DNA from: UBA2029 sp037447125
Lineage (GTDB): Bacteria > Chloroflexota > Anaerolineae > Aggregatilineales > Aggregatilineaceae
Length of the DNA stretch: 5,825 nt
NCBI GenBank assembly: GCA_037447125.1
Contig: JBBIHG010000150.1
Span: 1-5,825, forward strand
Direction of reading: 5' to 3'
The position numbers and the translations under genes were made by a program. Positions 5,804-5,825 of this stretch are shown piece by piece. The notes beneath the pieces were generated by a model. That model had not been told where the DNA came from, did no database searches, and saw only the letters and a list, made by a program, of their open reading frames with translations. Within the stretch, counting starts at the first letter, position 1. Each line of letters begins with the position of its first letter.

Positions 5804-5825
5804 GGGGCGTATGGCGATACGCCCC
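5804..5825. repeat. Palindromic repeat at the window edge
   Basis: GGGGCGTAT (5804-5812) and ATACGCCCC (5817-5825) form a perfect 9-bp stem with a 4-nt loop. The sequence stops at the right arm, so the element may extend further. Its GGGGCG...CGCCCC ends match those of the palindrome at 3347-3373, with different inner bases. Confidence 0.65.

Noticed and set aside
1..5825. CRISPR array, tRNA, rRNA, transposase, toxin-antitoxin or defence genes
   Set aside because: No regularly spaced direct repeats with unique spacers, no cloverleaf or rRNA sequence, and none of the five genes has such a domain.
1..5825. A new multi-gene system
   Set aside because: Gene orientations alternate, each gene has its own control signals, and the recognised functions do not combine into one process.

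Overview
The window is GC-rich bacterial chromosome, densely coding, with five complete genes and no sign of a phage, plasmid or CRISPR locus. The secreted beta-propeller protein (cohesin-like, PD40, SH3-like and InlB-like modules) and the GC-rich intergenic palindromes remind me most of Chloroflexota (Anaerolineae and relatives). That placement is from memory and there is no marker gene here to confirm it.

Layout: (1) 1-2022, minus strand: a 673-residue exported multidomain protein with six TolB-like propeller blades. (2) 2023-2456: its leader with an extended -10 promoter, a GC-rich inverted-repeat element (2231-2336), and a good sigma70-type promoter for the next gene. (3) 2457-2666, plus: a 69-residue FmdB-family zinc-ribbon protein, followed by a clear intrinsic terminator. 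(4) 2736-2998: no gene, but a likely promoter and a leader of about 180 nt. (5) 2999-3292, plus: a 97-residue GYD-domain protein. (6) 3341-3379: a perfect palindrome flanked by 6-bp direct repeats, lying between convergent genes and overlapping the stop codon of the next gene. (7) 3378-4067, minus: an HD-superfamily phosphohydrolase. (8) 4068-4268: divergent promoter region. (9) 4269-5714, plus: a phosphoglucomutase/phosphomannomutase with all catalytic motifs intact. (10) 5715-5825: two more palindromic repeat elements running to the window edge.

The genes do not form an obvious operon or pathway. Each appears to be transcribed alone: the orientations alternate, and every gene has its own spacer. 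The phosphohexomutase is housekeeping sugar metabolism, the HD protein is a probable nucleotide or phosphate-ester hydrolase, and FmdB and GYD are small conserved proteins of unknown role. I see no convincing new multi-gene system. The most distinctive signals are the intergenic palindromes, especially the one at 3341-3379 with an apparent target duplication, and the modular architecture of the secreted protein.
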